DNA from: a beta proteobacterium AAP99
Lineage (GTDB): Bacteria; Pseudomonadota; Gammaproteobacteria; Burkholderiales; Burkholderiaceae_C
Direction of reading: 5' to 3'
NCBI GenBank assembly: GCA_001295775.1
Contig: LJIA01000001.1
Location: 62,001-126,000 of the forward strand
Length of the DNA stretch: 64,000 nt
Below, piece by piece: positions 16,155 through 23,893 of the stretch. The position numbers and the translations under genes were made by a program. The first letter of the stretch is position 1. Each line of letters starts with the position of its first letter. The notes below the pieces were generated by a model, which was not told the origin of the DNA, made no database searches, and was given only the letters and a program-made list of their open reading frames with translations.

Positions 16155-16546
16155 TGAGTCTTGCGTCCAGCATCGCCGCCTTGGCGGCGCGCATTGGCTT
16201 CGAGGTCAAGACCAAGATCGACGCCACCCATCCCGGCGTTGCCCGGGTATGGGTCAGCTTCGGCTATGCGGGCGGTCAGGTCGTGATTGCCAGCGGGCAC
16301 AACGTCGCCAGCGTGGTGCGCACGGCGGCTGGCCGCTACCGCGTGCATTTCGCGGCAGCGATGCCGGATGCGAATTACTGCTGGACGGCACTCGCTCGCA
16401 GCAGCACCAACACCGGCCAGCAGCGCGTGGCCATCGTGCGCGCCAGCTCCGACCTCAAGACCGCGCAGTACGTCGACATCTCCTGTGCGACGGCTGCGGC
16501 GTCATTTGACGACTCCTCTGAAATCAACCTCGTGGTGTACCGCTGA
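16154..16546 (+). CDS. fibre-like phage structural protein (C-terminal module)
   Basis: A 130-residue beta-rich protein. The region NVASVVRTAAGRYRVHF followed by AAMPDANYCW matches a module common at the C-termini of phage tail-fibre and appendage proteins. Its start overlaps the stop of the preceding hinge-like gene, so the two may form a two-subunit fibre. Overlap with the next gene (gpW-like) puts it in the head operon. Receptor binding or head decoration are both possible. Confidence 0.5.
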   Translation: MSLASSIAALAARIGFEVKTKIDATHPGVARVWVSFGYAGGQVVIASGHNVASVVRTAAGRYRVHFAAAMPDANYCWTALARSSTNTGQQRVAIVRASSDLKTAQYVDISCATAAASFDDSSEINLVVYR

Positions 16547-16767
16547 TGGCCTACACAGAAACCCAACTCCAGGCGCTGGAGACCGCGCTCGCCAAGGGCG
16601 AACACCGTGTCACCTTTGGCGACAAGACGGTCGAGTACCGCTCGGTCGATGACCTGAAGGCCGCCATCCGCGAGGTCAAGCGCGGCATCTCGGAACAGGC
16701 TGCGGCCACCGGTCTGTGGCCGGGTGCGCCGCGCCAGATCCGGGTCACGACCTCGAAGGGGTTCTGA
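16546..16767 (+). CDS. gpW-like head-tail joining protein
   Basis: A 73-residue protein (ETQLQALETALAKGEHRVTFGDKTVEYRS, then DDLKAAIREVK). Size, helical ends and a central beta hairpin agree with the gpW family, which binds the portal ring after DNA packaging so that the tail can attach. It is coupled to both neighbours by one-base overlaps and lies just before the portal gene, its usual place in lambda-like phages. Confidence 0.8.
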   Translation: MAYTETQLQALETALAKGEHRVTFGDKTVEYRSVDDLKAAIREVKRGISEQAAATGLWPGAPRQIRVTTSKGF

Positions 16768-18278
16768 TGGCCTGGTATTCGAAGATTCAAAGCCTGTTCG
16801 GACAACAACCCGTCCATGAAGCCGCTGGCCGTGGCCGCCGCTCACTGGCCTGGATGCCCGGCAACCCGGGCGCGGTCGCGGCAATGCTGGCGACCAACGC
16901 CGAACTGCGCATCAAGAGCCGCGACCTCGTGCGCCGCAATGCGTGGGCGCAGGCCGGGATCGAGGCCTTCGTCGCCAACGCGGTCGGTACCGGCATCAAG
17001 CCGCAGAGCCTTGCTGCAGACGAGGGATTCAAGACCGATGTGCAGGCGCTGTGGCGTGACTGGACGGAGGAAGCCGACGCCGCAGGCCAGACCGATTTCT
17101 ACGGCCTGCAGGCGCTGGCCTGCCGCGCGATGCTGGAAGGCGGTGAATGCCTGATCCGGCTGCGCCCCCGTCGCCCGGAGGACGGATTGGTGGTGCCCCT
17201 GCAGCTTCAGTTGCTGGAGCCCGAGCACCTGCCGATCAGCCTCAACACCGATCTGCCCTCGGGCAATGTGGTGCGCTCGGGCATCGAGTTCGACGGGCTG
17301 GGACGGCGCGTGGCCTACCACCTGTACCGCTCGCACCCGGAGGACGGACGTTTGGCCCCGATGTCGGGCCAAGGCGGCATGGACACGGTGCGCATCGATG
17401 CGAAGGAAATCATCCACCTGTTCCGCGTCCTGCGTCCCGGCCAGATCCGGGGAGAACCGTGGTTGTCGCGGGCCCTGGTCAAGCTCAACGAACTCGACCA
17501 GTACGACGACGCCGAACTGGTGCGTAAGAAAACCGCTGCGATGTTCGCCGGGTTCGTGACGCGCCAGAACCCCGAAGACAATCTGATGGGTGAAGGTGCC
17601 GCCGATGGCGATGGCATCGCACTCGCCGGGCTGGAGCCCGGAACGCTGCAGATTCTGGAGCCCGGCGAGGACATCAAGTTCTCCGACCCGGCCGACGTCG
17701 GCGGCTCGTATGGCGAGTTCCTGCGCACGCAGTTCCGGGCCGTCGCCGCAGCCATCGGCATCACCTACGAGCAACTGACCGGCGACCTCACCGGCGTGAA
17801 CTACTCGTCCATCCGCGCCGGGATGCTGGAGTTCCGGCGTCGTTGCGAGATGGTGCAGCACGGTGTGCTCGTGCATCAGATGTGCCGCCCAGTCTGGGCC
17901 GCGTGGATGAAGCAGGCCGTGCTCGCCGGTGCCATCGAAGCCCCCGGCTTCGCACGTGGCGGCCCAGCCCGTCGCCGCCAGTACCTGCAGGTGAAGTGGA
18001 TTCCCCAGGGCTGGCAGTGGGTCGACCCCGAGAAGGAGTTCAAGGCAATGCTGCTGGCCATCCGGGCGGGCCTGATGAGCCGCTCGGAAGCCATTTCCGC
18101 CTTTGGCTACGACGCCGAGGACGTTGACCGCGAGATCGCCGCCGACAACCAGCGCGCCGACAACCTCGGGTTGATCTTCGACTCCGACCCGCGCCGCACG
18201 TCCAAGGACGGCGGAAGCGCCGAGCCGAACAAGAACGCTGCAGACACCACGCAAACCGGCGACTCACCGTCTGCCTGA
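16767..18278 (+). CDS. phage portal protein, lambda family
   Basis: A 503-residue protein forming the dodecameric channel at the capsid vertex. Family features are the N-terminal NAELRIKSRDLVRRNAWAQAGIEAFVANAVGTGIKP block, the central IIHLFRVLRPGQIRG, and the YEQLTGDLTGVNYSSIRAG helix region. The last 30 residues are polar and probably disordered. ATG 16767 overlaps the gpW stop. The start at 16716 lies within gpW and is rejected. Confidence 0.92.
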   Translation: MAWYSKIQSLFGQQPVHEAAGRGRRSLAWMPGNPGAVAAMLATNAELRIKSRDLVRRNAWAQAGIEAFVANAVGTGIKPQSLAADEGFKTDVQALWRDWTEEADAAGQTDFYGLQALACRAMLEGGECLIRLRPRRPEDGLVVPLQLQLLEPEHLPISLNTDLPSGNVVRSGIEFDGLGRRVAYHLYRSHPEDGRLAPMSGQGGMDTVRIDAKEIIHLFRVLRPGQIRGEPWLSRALVKLNELDQYDDAELVRKKTAAMFAGFVTRQNPEDNLMGEGAADGDGIALAGLEPGTLQILEPGEDIKFSDPADVGGSYGEFLRTQFRAVAAAIGITYEQLTGDLTGVNYSSIRAGMLEFRRRCEMVQHGVLVHQMCRPVWAAWMKQAVLAGAIEAPGFARGGPARRRQYLQVKWIPQGWQWVDPEKEFKAMLLAIRAGLMSRSEAISAFGYDAEDVDREIAADNQRADNLGLIFDSDPRRTSKDGGSAEPNKNAADTTQTGDSPSA

Positions 18279-18287
18279 AGGAATCCC

Positions 18288-19523
18288 ATGACCCTGTTGC
18301 CCCATTTGGCGGCACGCCTCTACGGTGTGCCGCTGGCGATCCATCGCCCAAAACTCGACGTGATCCTGGCCGTGCTCGGCCCCCGGATCGGCTTGGCTGA
18401 CTTGGCTGCACCCTCGGGCTTCACGCCGCCCGTGCGTCCCGCATCCACCCAGACGACGAAGGTCGCAGTCATCCCCATCTACGGCACGCTGGTGCGGCGC
18501 ACCGTGGGCCTGGAAGCCGAATCCGGATTGACGAGCTACGCGGGGCTCGCCGCGCAGTTGGACGCGGCGCTGGCCAGCCCGGATGTCGCCGCCATCCTGC
18601 TCGACGTCGATTCGCCGGGTGGCGAGTCGGGTGGCGTGTTCGATCTGGCCGACCGCATCCGTGCGGCATCCAGCATCAAGCCGGTCTGGGCTGTGGCCAA
18701 CGACATGGCATTTTCGGCGGCCTACGCACTGGCATCTGCTGCCAGCAAGGTGTTCGTCTCGCGCACCGGCGGCGTCGGCTCGATTGGCGTCATTGCGATG
18801 CACGTCGACCAGTCGGAGAAGGATGCCCAAGACGGCGTTCGCTACACGGCGGTCTTCGCGGGCGACCGCAAGAACGATCTCAACCCGCACGAGCCGATTT
18901 CCAACGAAGCCCACGCCTTTCTCAAGGGCGAGGTGAATCGCGTCTACGGCCTGTTCGTCGAGACGGTGGCCCGCAACCGTGGCATCGAGGCATCTGCCGT
19001 GCGTGACACCGAAGCCGGACTGTTCTTCGGGCAAGCCGCCGTTGCCATCGGGCTGGCAGACGCCATCGGCACCTTTGACGACGCCCTTGCGCAGCTCTGC
19101 GAATCCGTTTCCCCACCCCCGAAGTTGGCTGCAAGCCACTCGGGACTTTTTAGCAACCTCCAGATGGAGTCATCAATGAATGATCGAACCGACCCCGCTG
19201 CTCCTGATCGGCTTGCTGCTGATCCTGCTGGCAGTTCTTCTCAACCGGCGGCCGCCACCGCCATGACCGTGGCCGACGCGATTGAGGTCGCCCAGACCTG
19301 CACCCTGGCCGGGCGCACCGACCTGATCGCGGGCTTCCTCGAAGCGAAAGCCTCACCCGCCAAGGTGCGCAGCCAGTTGCTGGCTGCGCAGGCTGAAGCC
19401 AGCCCCGAGATCGTCAGCCGCATCTCCCCCGATGCCGCTGCTTACACCGCTGCCAGCAACCCGCTGCTCGATGCCGCGAAGCAGCTCGCCGCCAAGTCCG
19501 CATCACTGAAAAAGGAGATCTGA
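18288..19523 (+). CDS. prohead protease, S49/SppA family, with C-terminal scaffold region
   Basis: A 411-residue protein like lambda gpC. The protease domain (about 55-275) shows DSPGGESGG, then ANDMAFSAAYALAS with the probable Ser nucleophile near residue 143, and GGVGSIGV. The C-terminal 115 residues are Ala- and Ser-rich and resemble a scaffold protein. They can be made separately from ATG 19176, which has TGGAG 7-11 nt upstream. The enzyme matures the prohead by removing scaffold. AAGGA precedes the start. Confidence 0.85.
   Translation: MTLLPHLAARLYGVPLAIHRPKLDVILAVLGPRIGLADLAAPSGFTPPVRPASTQTTKVAVIPIYGTLVRRTVGLEAESGLTSYAGLAAQLDAALASPDVAAILLDVDSPGGESGGVFDLADRIRAASSIKPVWAVANDMAFSAAYALASAASKVFVSRTGGVGSIGVIAMHVDQSEKDAQDGVRYTAVFAGDRKNDLNPHEPISNEAHAFLKGEVNRVYGLFVETVARNRGIEASAVRDTEAGLFFGQAAVAIGLADAIGTFDDALAQLCESVSPPPKLAASHSGLFSNLQMESSMNDRTDPAAPDRLAADPAGSSSQPAAATAMTVADAIEVAQTCTLAGRTDLIAGFLEAKASPAKVRSQLLAAQAEASPEIVSRISPDAAAYTAASNPLLDAAKQLAAKSASLKKEI
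19176..19523 (+). CDS. internal in-frame scaffold protein (Nu3-like), nested in protease gene
   Basis: An in-frame ATG at 19176 with a good ribosome binding site (TGGAG) would give a 115-residue product identical to the protease C-terminus, as lambda Nu3 is to gpC. It is mostly helical and Ala-rich (DAIEVAQTCTLAGRTDLIAGF, then KVRSQLLAAQAEAS), suitable for a transient capsid scaffold. Separate expression is inferred from the start signals and family precedent. Confidence 0.5.
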   Translation: MNDRTDPAAPDRLAADPAGSSSQPAAATAMTVADAIEVAQTCTLAGRTDLIAGFLEAKASPAKVRSQLLAAQAEASPEIVSRISPDAAAYTAASNPLLDAAKQLAAKSASLKKEI

Positions 19524-19524
19524 G

Positions 19525-19905
19525 ATGCCCACCGTGTTTTCTGAATCGATGAACTTGGGCGACCTGCTCAAGTACGAGGCCCCGAACCTCTACTCGCGCG
19601 ACCGCGTCACCGTGGTCGCAGGCCAGACCCTGCCGCTGGGCGCGGTCGCCGGGATGGTCACTGCCACGGGCAAGGTCAAGCAGATCGACCCCTCGGCCAC
19701 CGACGGCAGCCAGTACGCCGCAGGTGTGCTGATGCAGAAGTGCGATGCCCATCTGGCGGATCGCGACGACGGCCTGATGGTGGCGCGTCACGCCATCGTC
19801 GCCGACCACGCGCTGCAGTGGCCCACCGGCATCACCACCGCCGAACAGCAGGCGGCCGTTGCCCAGCTCAAAGCGCTGGGTGTCCTCGTTCGCCAAGGAG
19901 TCTGA
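19525..19905 (+). CDS. head decoration protein (lambda gpD-like)
   Basis: A 126-residue beta-rich protein between protease/scaffold and major capsid genes, the position of gpD. Recognisable parts are EAPNLYSRDRVTVVAGQTLPLGAVAG and the central GSQYAAGVLMQ. gpD-type trimers bind the expanded capsid and stabilise it. GAGAT upstream of ATG 19525 acts as the ribosome binding site. Confidence is high because both order and sequence fit. Confidence 0.85.
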   Translation: MPTVFSESMNLGDLLKYEAPNLYSRDRVTVVAGQTLPLGAVAGMVTATGKVKQIDPSATDGSQYAAGVLMQKCDAHLADRDDGLMVARHAIVADHALQWPTGITTAEQQAAVAQLKALGVLVRQGV

Positions 19906-19907
19906 CC

Positions 19908-20927
19908 ATGCAGAACATCTTCGAAAACCCCGCTTTCTCGATGTCGGCACTCACCGCCGCCATCAACTTCCTGCCCAACAACTACGACCGCCTGAGCGCA
20001 ATGGGCCTGTTCGTCGACAAGCCGCAGCGTTTTCGCTCGGTTATCGTCGAGGAACAGAACGGCGTGCTCACCCTGCTGCCGACGATGCCCCCGGGCTCGC
20101 CGGGCACCGTTGGCGTGCGCGGCAAGCGCAAGGTGCGCTCGTTCACCATCCCTCACATCCCGCACGACGACGTGATCCTGCCCGAGGAAGTCCAGGGCAT
20201 CCGCGCCTTCGGCTCGGAGACGGAGCTGCAGACCGTGGCGGGCGTGATGGCGCAGCACCTGCAGACGATGCGCAACAAGCACGCGATCACGCTGGAGCAT
20301 CTGCGCTTCGGCGCGCTCAAGGGCCAAATTCTGGACGCCGATGGCAGCGTGATCTATGACCTCTACAACGAGTTCGAGATCACGCCCAAGACCTTCACCT
20401 TCAACATCGCCGACCCGGCCAACGGCTGGGACGTGAAAAAGGCCTGTCTGGACGTCGTCCGCTACGTCGAGGACAACCTGCAGGGCGAACGGATGAGCGG
20501 CCTGCACGCCTTCGTCGGCGAGGACTTCTTCGACGCGCTCACCGGGCACGATGAGGTCAAGGCCGCTTACGACCGCTGGCAGGATGGGCAGGCGCTGCGC
20601 ACCGATATGCGCGCGGGCTTCACCTTCGCCGGGATCACGTTCGAGGAACATCGTGGCCGGGCTGTCGCGCCGGGCAGTGCCGTGCGCCGATTCGTCGAGC
20701 CCGACGAGGGCCACATCCTGCCGCTGGGTACGATGGACACGTTTGCCACCTACTACGCGCCTGCCGACTTCAACGAGACGGCCAACACGGTGGCGCTGCC
20801 GCTGTACGCGAAGCAGGAGCCTCGCAAGTTCGACCGGGGCACCGATCTGCACACGCAGGCCAACCCGCTGCCGCTGTGCCACCGCCCGGCGCTGCTGGTC
20901 AAGCTGGTCATGGGCGCCGGCGTATGA
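19908..20927 (+). CDS. major capsid protein (lambda gpE-like, HK97 fold)
   Basis: A 339-residue protein. The N-terminus PAFSMSALTAAINFLP and the RSFTIPHIPHDDVILPEEVQGIRAFGSE block are typical of gpE-like capsid proteins, as is the central LEHLRFGALKGQILDADGSV. ATG 19908 has AAGGAG 8-13 nt upstream. The longer frame from 19740 overlaps the decoration gene and is rejected. Its stop overlaps the next ATG. Confidence 0.92.
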   Translation: MQNIFENPAFSMSALTAAINFLPNNYDRLSAMGLFVDKPQRFRSVIVEEQNGVLTLLPTMPPGSPGTVGVRGKRKVRSFTIPHIPHDDVILPEEVQGIRAFGSETELQTVAGVMAQHLQTMRNKHAITLEHLRFGALKGQILDADGSVIYDLYNEFEITPKTFTFNIADPANGWDVKKACLDVVRYVEDNLQGERMSGLHAFVGEDFFDALTGHDEVKAAYDRWQDGQALRTDMRAGFTFAGITFEEHRGRAVAPGSAVRRFVEPDEGHILPLGTMDTFATYYAPADFNETANTVALPLYAKQEPRKFDRGTDLHTQANPLPLCHRPALLVKLVMGAGV

Positions 20928-21226
20928 GTCTGGTCGCTCAGATCTATGAGTCAGCCGCGAACGCAGGGCTGCTGAAGGAATGCCTTTGGTATCCGTCGAA
21001 CGGTGCGCCATCGCAACGGCATCAGGTCGGCTTTGCCGCGCCGGATGAGTCCCTTCTCGACGGCCTGACCTTGAGCACCGACTACGAGATGACCTACCCG
21101 GTCACGGCGTTCGGGGGACTTGTTGCCAGCGAAGTCGTCGAAATCGGTGGCACGTCCTTCCAGGTGCGAGACATCCGGGCCGTGGGTGACGGCTCCGAGA
21201 TCCGCGCCAAACTCACCCGGCTGTAA
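20924..21226 (+). CDS. head-tail joining protein (gpFII-like / prophage attachment family)
   Basis: A 100-residue beta-rich protein directly after the major capsid gene, coupled by ATGA. Its second half (EVVEIGGTSFQVRDIRAVGDGSEIRAKLTRL) resembles small head-tail connectors of the gpFII group. Position supports that role more than sequence does. No cysteine or membrane segment is present. Confidence 0.65.
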   Translation: MSLVAQIYESAANAGLLKECLWYPSNGAPSQRHQVGFAAPDESLLDGLTLSTDYEMTYPVTAFGGLVASEVVEIGGTSFQVRDIRAVGDGSEIRAKLTRL

Positions 21227-21230
21227 ACCC

Positions 21231-21677
21231 ATGGCAGATAACTCCATCCGCGAGCGGATTCTGCTGGCGGTGATGGCGGCTGCCCGTCCCGCAGTCGAAG
21301 GGCTCGGGGCCACGCTGCACCGGTCGCCCACGGTGGCCATCAGCCGCGAACTTTGCCCGGCGCTCGCGGTGTTTCCCGAGTCGGAGTCCATCACCGAGCG
21401 CGCCAACGACCGCGTCACACGCGAACTGACCGTTCGCGTCGTGGCTCTGGCTCGGGCCGTTCCCCCCGCGTCTCCCGAAACCGAGGCCGACCGCCTGCTC
21501 ACCGCCGCGCACGCCGCTCTGTTCGCCGATGGCACGTTTGGTGGGTTGGCGCTGGGCATCCGGGAACAGGAGAGCGAGTGGGAAGTCGAGGACGCCGATG
21601 CGGTGGCCGTGGCGCTCCCGGCGCGTTACCGCATCACGTACCGGACGCTGGCCAATGACCTTTCAACCCTTGGATGA
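21231..21677 (+). CDS. tail terminator / minor tail protein (gpU-Z class)
   Basis: A 148-residue protein (RERILLAVMAAARPAVEGLGATLHRSP, then ELTVRVVALAR, then VALPARYRITYRT) of the alpha/beta type seen in tail-terminator and tail-completion proteins. ATG 21231 follows the previous stop by 4 nt. The longer frame from 21120 is internal to the upstream gene. Its ATGA overlap with the next small gene and its place before the tail tube gene support a neck or terminator function. Confidence 0.65.
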   Translation: MADNSIRERILLAVMAAARPAVEGLGATLHRSPTVAISRELCPALAVFPESESITERANDRVTRELTVRVVALARAVPPASPETEADRLLTAAHAALFADGTFGGLALGIREQESEWEVEDADAVAVALPARYRITYRTLANDLSTLG

Positions 21678-21877
21678 CCCCTATGACCCAGCTTGTTCTG
21701 ACACGCCCGCACACCCACGCGGGCAAGACCTATGGCGTCGGTGACCGGATCGAGAGCGACGCGATATCAGCCGACTGGTTGATCTCGCACGACATCGCCA
21801 CGCCGGAGCCGACCGCCCCAACCGCTGAACCCATTCCCGAACCCAAACCCCTCCAACGCAAGGAACCCAAGCAATGA
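21674..21877 (+). CDS. small DUF7210-like phage protein
   Basis: A 67-residue protein (VLTRPHTHAGKTYGVGDRIE, then ADWLISHDIA) with a Pro- and Glu-rich tail. The pattern matches short phage proteins of the DUF7210 type found between tail terminator and tail tube genes. Start and stop both form ATGA overlaps with neighbours. A second ATG at 21683 is possible. Function is unknown. Confidence 0.6.
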   Translation: MTPMTQLVLTRPHTHAGKTYGVGDRIESDAISADWLISHDIATPEPTAPTAEPIPEPKPLQRKEPKQ

Positions 21878-22626
21878 GCACCTATGCCAGTTTTCAAGGC
21901 CGCGTCTTTCTCGGCAAGCGCGACATCGACGGCCTTCCCATCGAAGTGCGTTCGCCCGGCAACGTCGCCGAGCTGAAGCTCTCCCTCAAGACCGACGTCC
22001 TAGAGCACTACGAGAGCCAGACCGGCCAGCGCTCGCTCGATCACCGAATGGTCAAGCAGAAGTCCGCCACCGTGAACCTCACCATCGAGGAATTCACCAA
22101 GGAGAACCTTGCGCTGGCCCTGTACGGCAACCACGTCGTCGGCACGCCGGGCACGGTTACCGGCGAGCCGGTGGGCGGTGCCACGCCGATTGCAGGCGAC
22201 CGCTACTTCCTGGCCCACCCGAAGGTGTCGTCCTTGGTGGTGACGGATTCGGCGGGCACACCCGCGACCCTTGCCTTGGGCACAAACTACACGGCTGACC
22301 CTGACTTCGGTGCCCTCCAGTTTCTGGATACCACCGGCTTTACCGCGCCGTTCAAGGCCAGTTACGCCTACGGTGTGGCCACCGAGATCGGCATCTTCAC
22401 GCAGGCGCTGCCCGAGCGCTTCCTGCGGCTCGAAGGCATCAACACGGCCCAGGGCAATGCCAAGGTGCTGGTCGAGCTCTACCGCGTGGCCTTCGATCCG
22501 CTGAAGGAAATCTCCTTCATCTCGGACGAGTACAACAAGTTCGAGCTGGAAGGCTCGCTGCTGGCTGACACCACCAAGCCCTTCGATGCGGTGCTCGGCC
22601 AGTTCGGCCGCATCGTGCAGCTCTGA
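21874..22626 (+). CDS. major tail tube protein
   Basis: A 250-residue beta-rich protein expected to form hexameric rings of the tail tube. Family-like segments are LKLSLKTDVLEHYESQTGQRS near the N-terminus, NLTIEEFTKENLALALYGN, and ISFISDEYNKFELEGSLLAD near the C-terminus. It lies directly before the frameshifted assembly chaperone and tape measure genes, the standard order. No enzymatic motif. Confidence 0.88.
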   Translation: MSTYASFQGRVFLGKRDIDGLPIEVRSPGNVAELKLSLKTDVLEHYESQTGQRSLDHRMVKQKSATVNLTIEEFTKENLALALYGNHVVGTPGTVTGEPVGGATPIAGDRYFLAHPKVSSLVVTDSAGTPATLALGTNYTADPDFGALQFLDTTGFTAPFKASYAYGVATEIGIFTQALPERFLRLEGINTAQGNAKVLVELYRVAFDPLKEISFISDEYNKFELEGSLLADTTKPFDAVLGQFGRIVQL

Positions 22627-22638
22627 TCGGAGTGAGCC

Positions 22639-23040
22639 ATGAGTGACTTGGACACCCTGATTCCGCAGTCGGTCGAATTGGTGATCGACGGTGAGCCGCT
22701 GGCCATCAAACCGCTGAAGGTCGGGCAGATGCCCGGTTTCTTGCGGGCGATTTCGCCGGTGATGCAGCAGCTCACTGCCTCGGACATCGACTGGCTGGCG
22801 CTGTTCGGCGAGCGCGGCGACGACCTGCTGTCGGCCATTGCCATTGCCGTCGGCAAACCTCGGGCGTGGGTCGACGAGCTGGCTGCCGACGAGGCAATCC
22901 TGCTGGCGGCCAAGGTGATCGAGGTGAACGCCGATTTTTTTACCCGGTCGGTGATTCCGAAGCTCGACGGGCTGTTCGGCCAAGTGAAGCTGCCGTCCAT
23001 CGTGAAAGCGGTGGCTGGTTCGATGCCGTCCAGCACCTGA
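22639..23040 (+). CDS. tail assembly chaperone (gpG-like), upstream frame
   Basis: A 133-residue protein (QSVELVIDGEPLAIKPLKVGQMPGF, then DWLALFGERGDDLLSAIAIAVGKPRAWV) of the type encoded before the tape measure gene. A T7 run at 22935-22941 lies in frame as T_TTT_TTT, a canonical -1 slippery heptamer. In the -1 frame coding continues to 23240. Lambda-like phages make G and G-T fusion proteins this way to coat the tape measure during tail assembly. Confidence 0.8.
   Translation: MSDLDTLIPQSVELVIDGEPLAIKPLKVGQMPGFLRAISPVMQQLTASDIDWLALFGERGDDLLSAIAIAVGKPRAWVDELAADEAILLAAKVIEVNADFFTRSVIPKLDGLFGQVKLPSIVKAVAGSMPSST
22935..22941 (+). promoter_or_regulatory. candidate -1 ribosomal frameshift site T_TTT_TTT
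   Basis: Seven consecutive T bases aligned with the gpG frame so that both tRNAs can slip back by one base. The downstream frame stays open to 23240 and lacks an ATG, GTG or TTG start of its own in its first part, which supports frameshifting. Efficiency cannot be judged from sequence. Confidence 0.65.
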
Positions 23041-23240
23041 TCGAGCACGGCCACCGCCTGCCGGACATCCTCGACTACACCTTGGCGCAGGTGCGCGGCT
23101 TCGTCGCAGCGACGGCGCGCACCGATGCGGCCCGCGATGCACGGCTGCTGTCCGTGATTGCCATCGGCACGCGCGGCGATGCCCGCCACCTCGACCAAAC
23201 CCTCAACCGACTCACCGACAAAGCCGCCGACCGTGCCTGA
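22941..23240 (+). CDS. frameshift extension of tail chaperone (gpT part of G-T)
   Basis: The -1 frame continuing from the slippery site codes about 99 residues, including FDAVQHLIEHGHRLPDILDYTLAQVRGFVAATAR and ARHLDQTLNRLTDKAADR, a conserved-looking tape-measure-binding type segment. An ORF start at ATG 22866 exists, but its first 25 residues look like out-of-frame gpG sequence. I therefore annotate this as the C-terminal part of a fusion of about 200 residues. Confidence 0.65.
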   Translation, partial: YPVGDSEARRAVRPSEAAVHRESGGWFDAVQHLIEHGHRLPDILDYTLAQVRGFVAATARTDAARDARLLSVIAIGTRGDARHLDQTLNRLTDKAADRA

Positions 23241-23245
23241 CGATC

Positions 23246-23890
23246 ATGCGCATTTCCATCCAGATCGATAGCGCAGCCGCCCAGGCGCAGTTGCGCCGTT
23301 GGGGCGGCGAGTTCCGCGACAAGGTCAAGAAGGCGGTGTCTCGGGCGATTGCCAGCGAGGCAGTCGAGCTCAAGCAGGACGTGCGCAGCCACGTCGCCAG
23401 CCAGATGGCCGTGGTCAAGAAGTCCTTCCTCAAGGGCTTCAGCGCCAAGGTGCTGGACAAAGACCCGAACCGATTGCCAGCGCTCTACGTGGGCTCGCGC
23501 ATTCCGTGGTCGGGGATGCACGAGACCGGCGGCCTGATCGCCGGTCGGATGCTGATCCCGCTCAACGGTCGGGTGGGCCGCAAGCGCTTCAAGGCGCAGG
23601 TGGCCGAGTTGATGCGCGGCGGCAATGCCTATTTCATCAAGAATGCGAAGGGAAATATCGTCCTGATGGCCGAGAACATCAAAGAGCACGACCGGCCACT
23701 GGCGGGCTTCAAGCGCCGCTACCGCAAGGCAGAGGGCATCAAGCGCCTCAAACGCGGCGCGGACATCCCGATTGCCGTCCTGGTGCCGAAGGTTGCGCTC
23801 AGGAAGCGCCTCGATGTCGAGCGCTTGGTCGCGGGTCGTATTCCGCGTCTGGCGGCTGCGGTCGAGAAGCAGATCAGCACGGTGGATTGA
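23246..23890 (+). CDS. DUF6441-like minor tail protein
   Basis: A 214-residue basic protein (RISIQIDSAAAQAQLRRWGGEF, then RSHVASQMAVVKKSFLKGF, and PWSGMHETGGLIAGRMLIPL). It resembles the DUF6441 group of phage proteins encoded just upstream of the tape measure gene, possibly equivalent to a tail-completion or gpZ-like role. ATG 23246 follows the frameshift gene by 5 nt. No transmembrane region. Function inferred from location. Confidence 0.6.
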   Translation: MRISIQIDSAAAQAQLRRWGGEFRDKVKKAVSRAIASEAVELKQDVRSHVASQMAVVKKSFLKGFSAKVLDKDPNRLPALYVGSRIPWSGMHETGGLIAGRMLIPLNGRVGRKRFKAQVAELMRGGNAYFIKNAKGNIVLMAENIKEHDRPLAGFKRRYRKAEGIKRLKRGADIPIAVLVPKVALRKRLDVERLVAGRIPRLAAAVEKQISTVD

Positions 23891-23893
23891 TTC

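Noticed and set aside
22866-22940. Independent start of the gpT-like gene at ATG 22866
   Set aside because: The first 25 residues look like out-of-frame gpG coding sequence, and a canonical slippery site explains the arrangement better.
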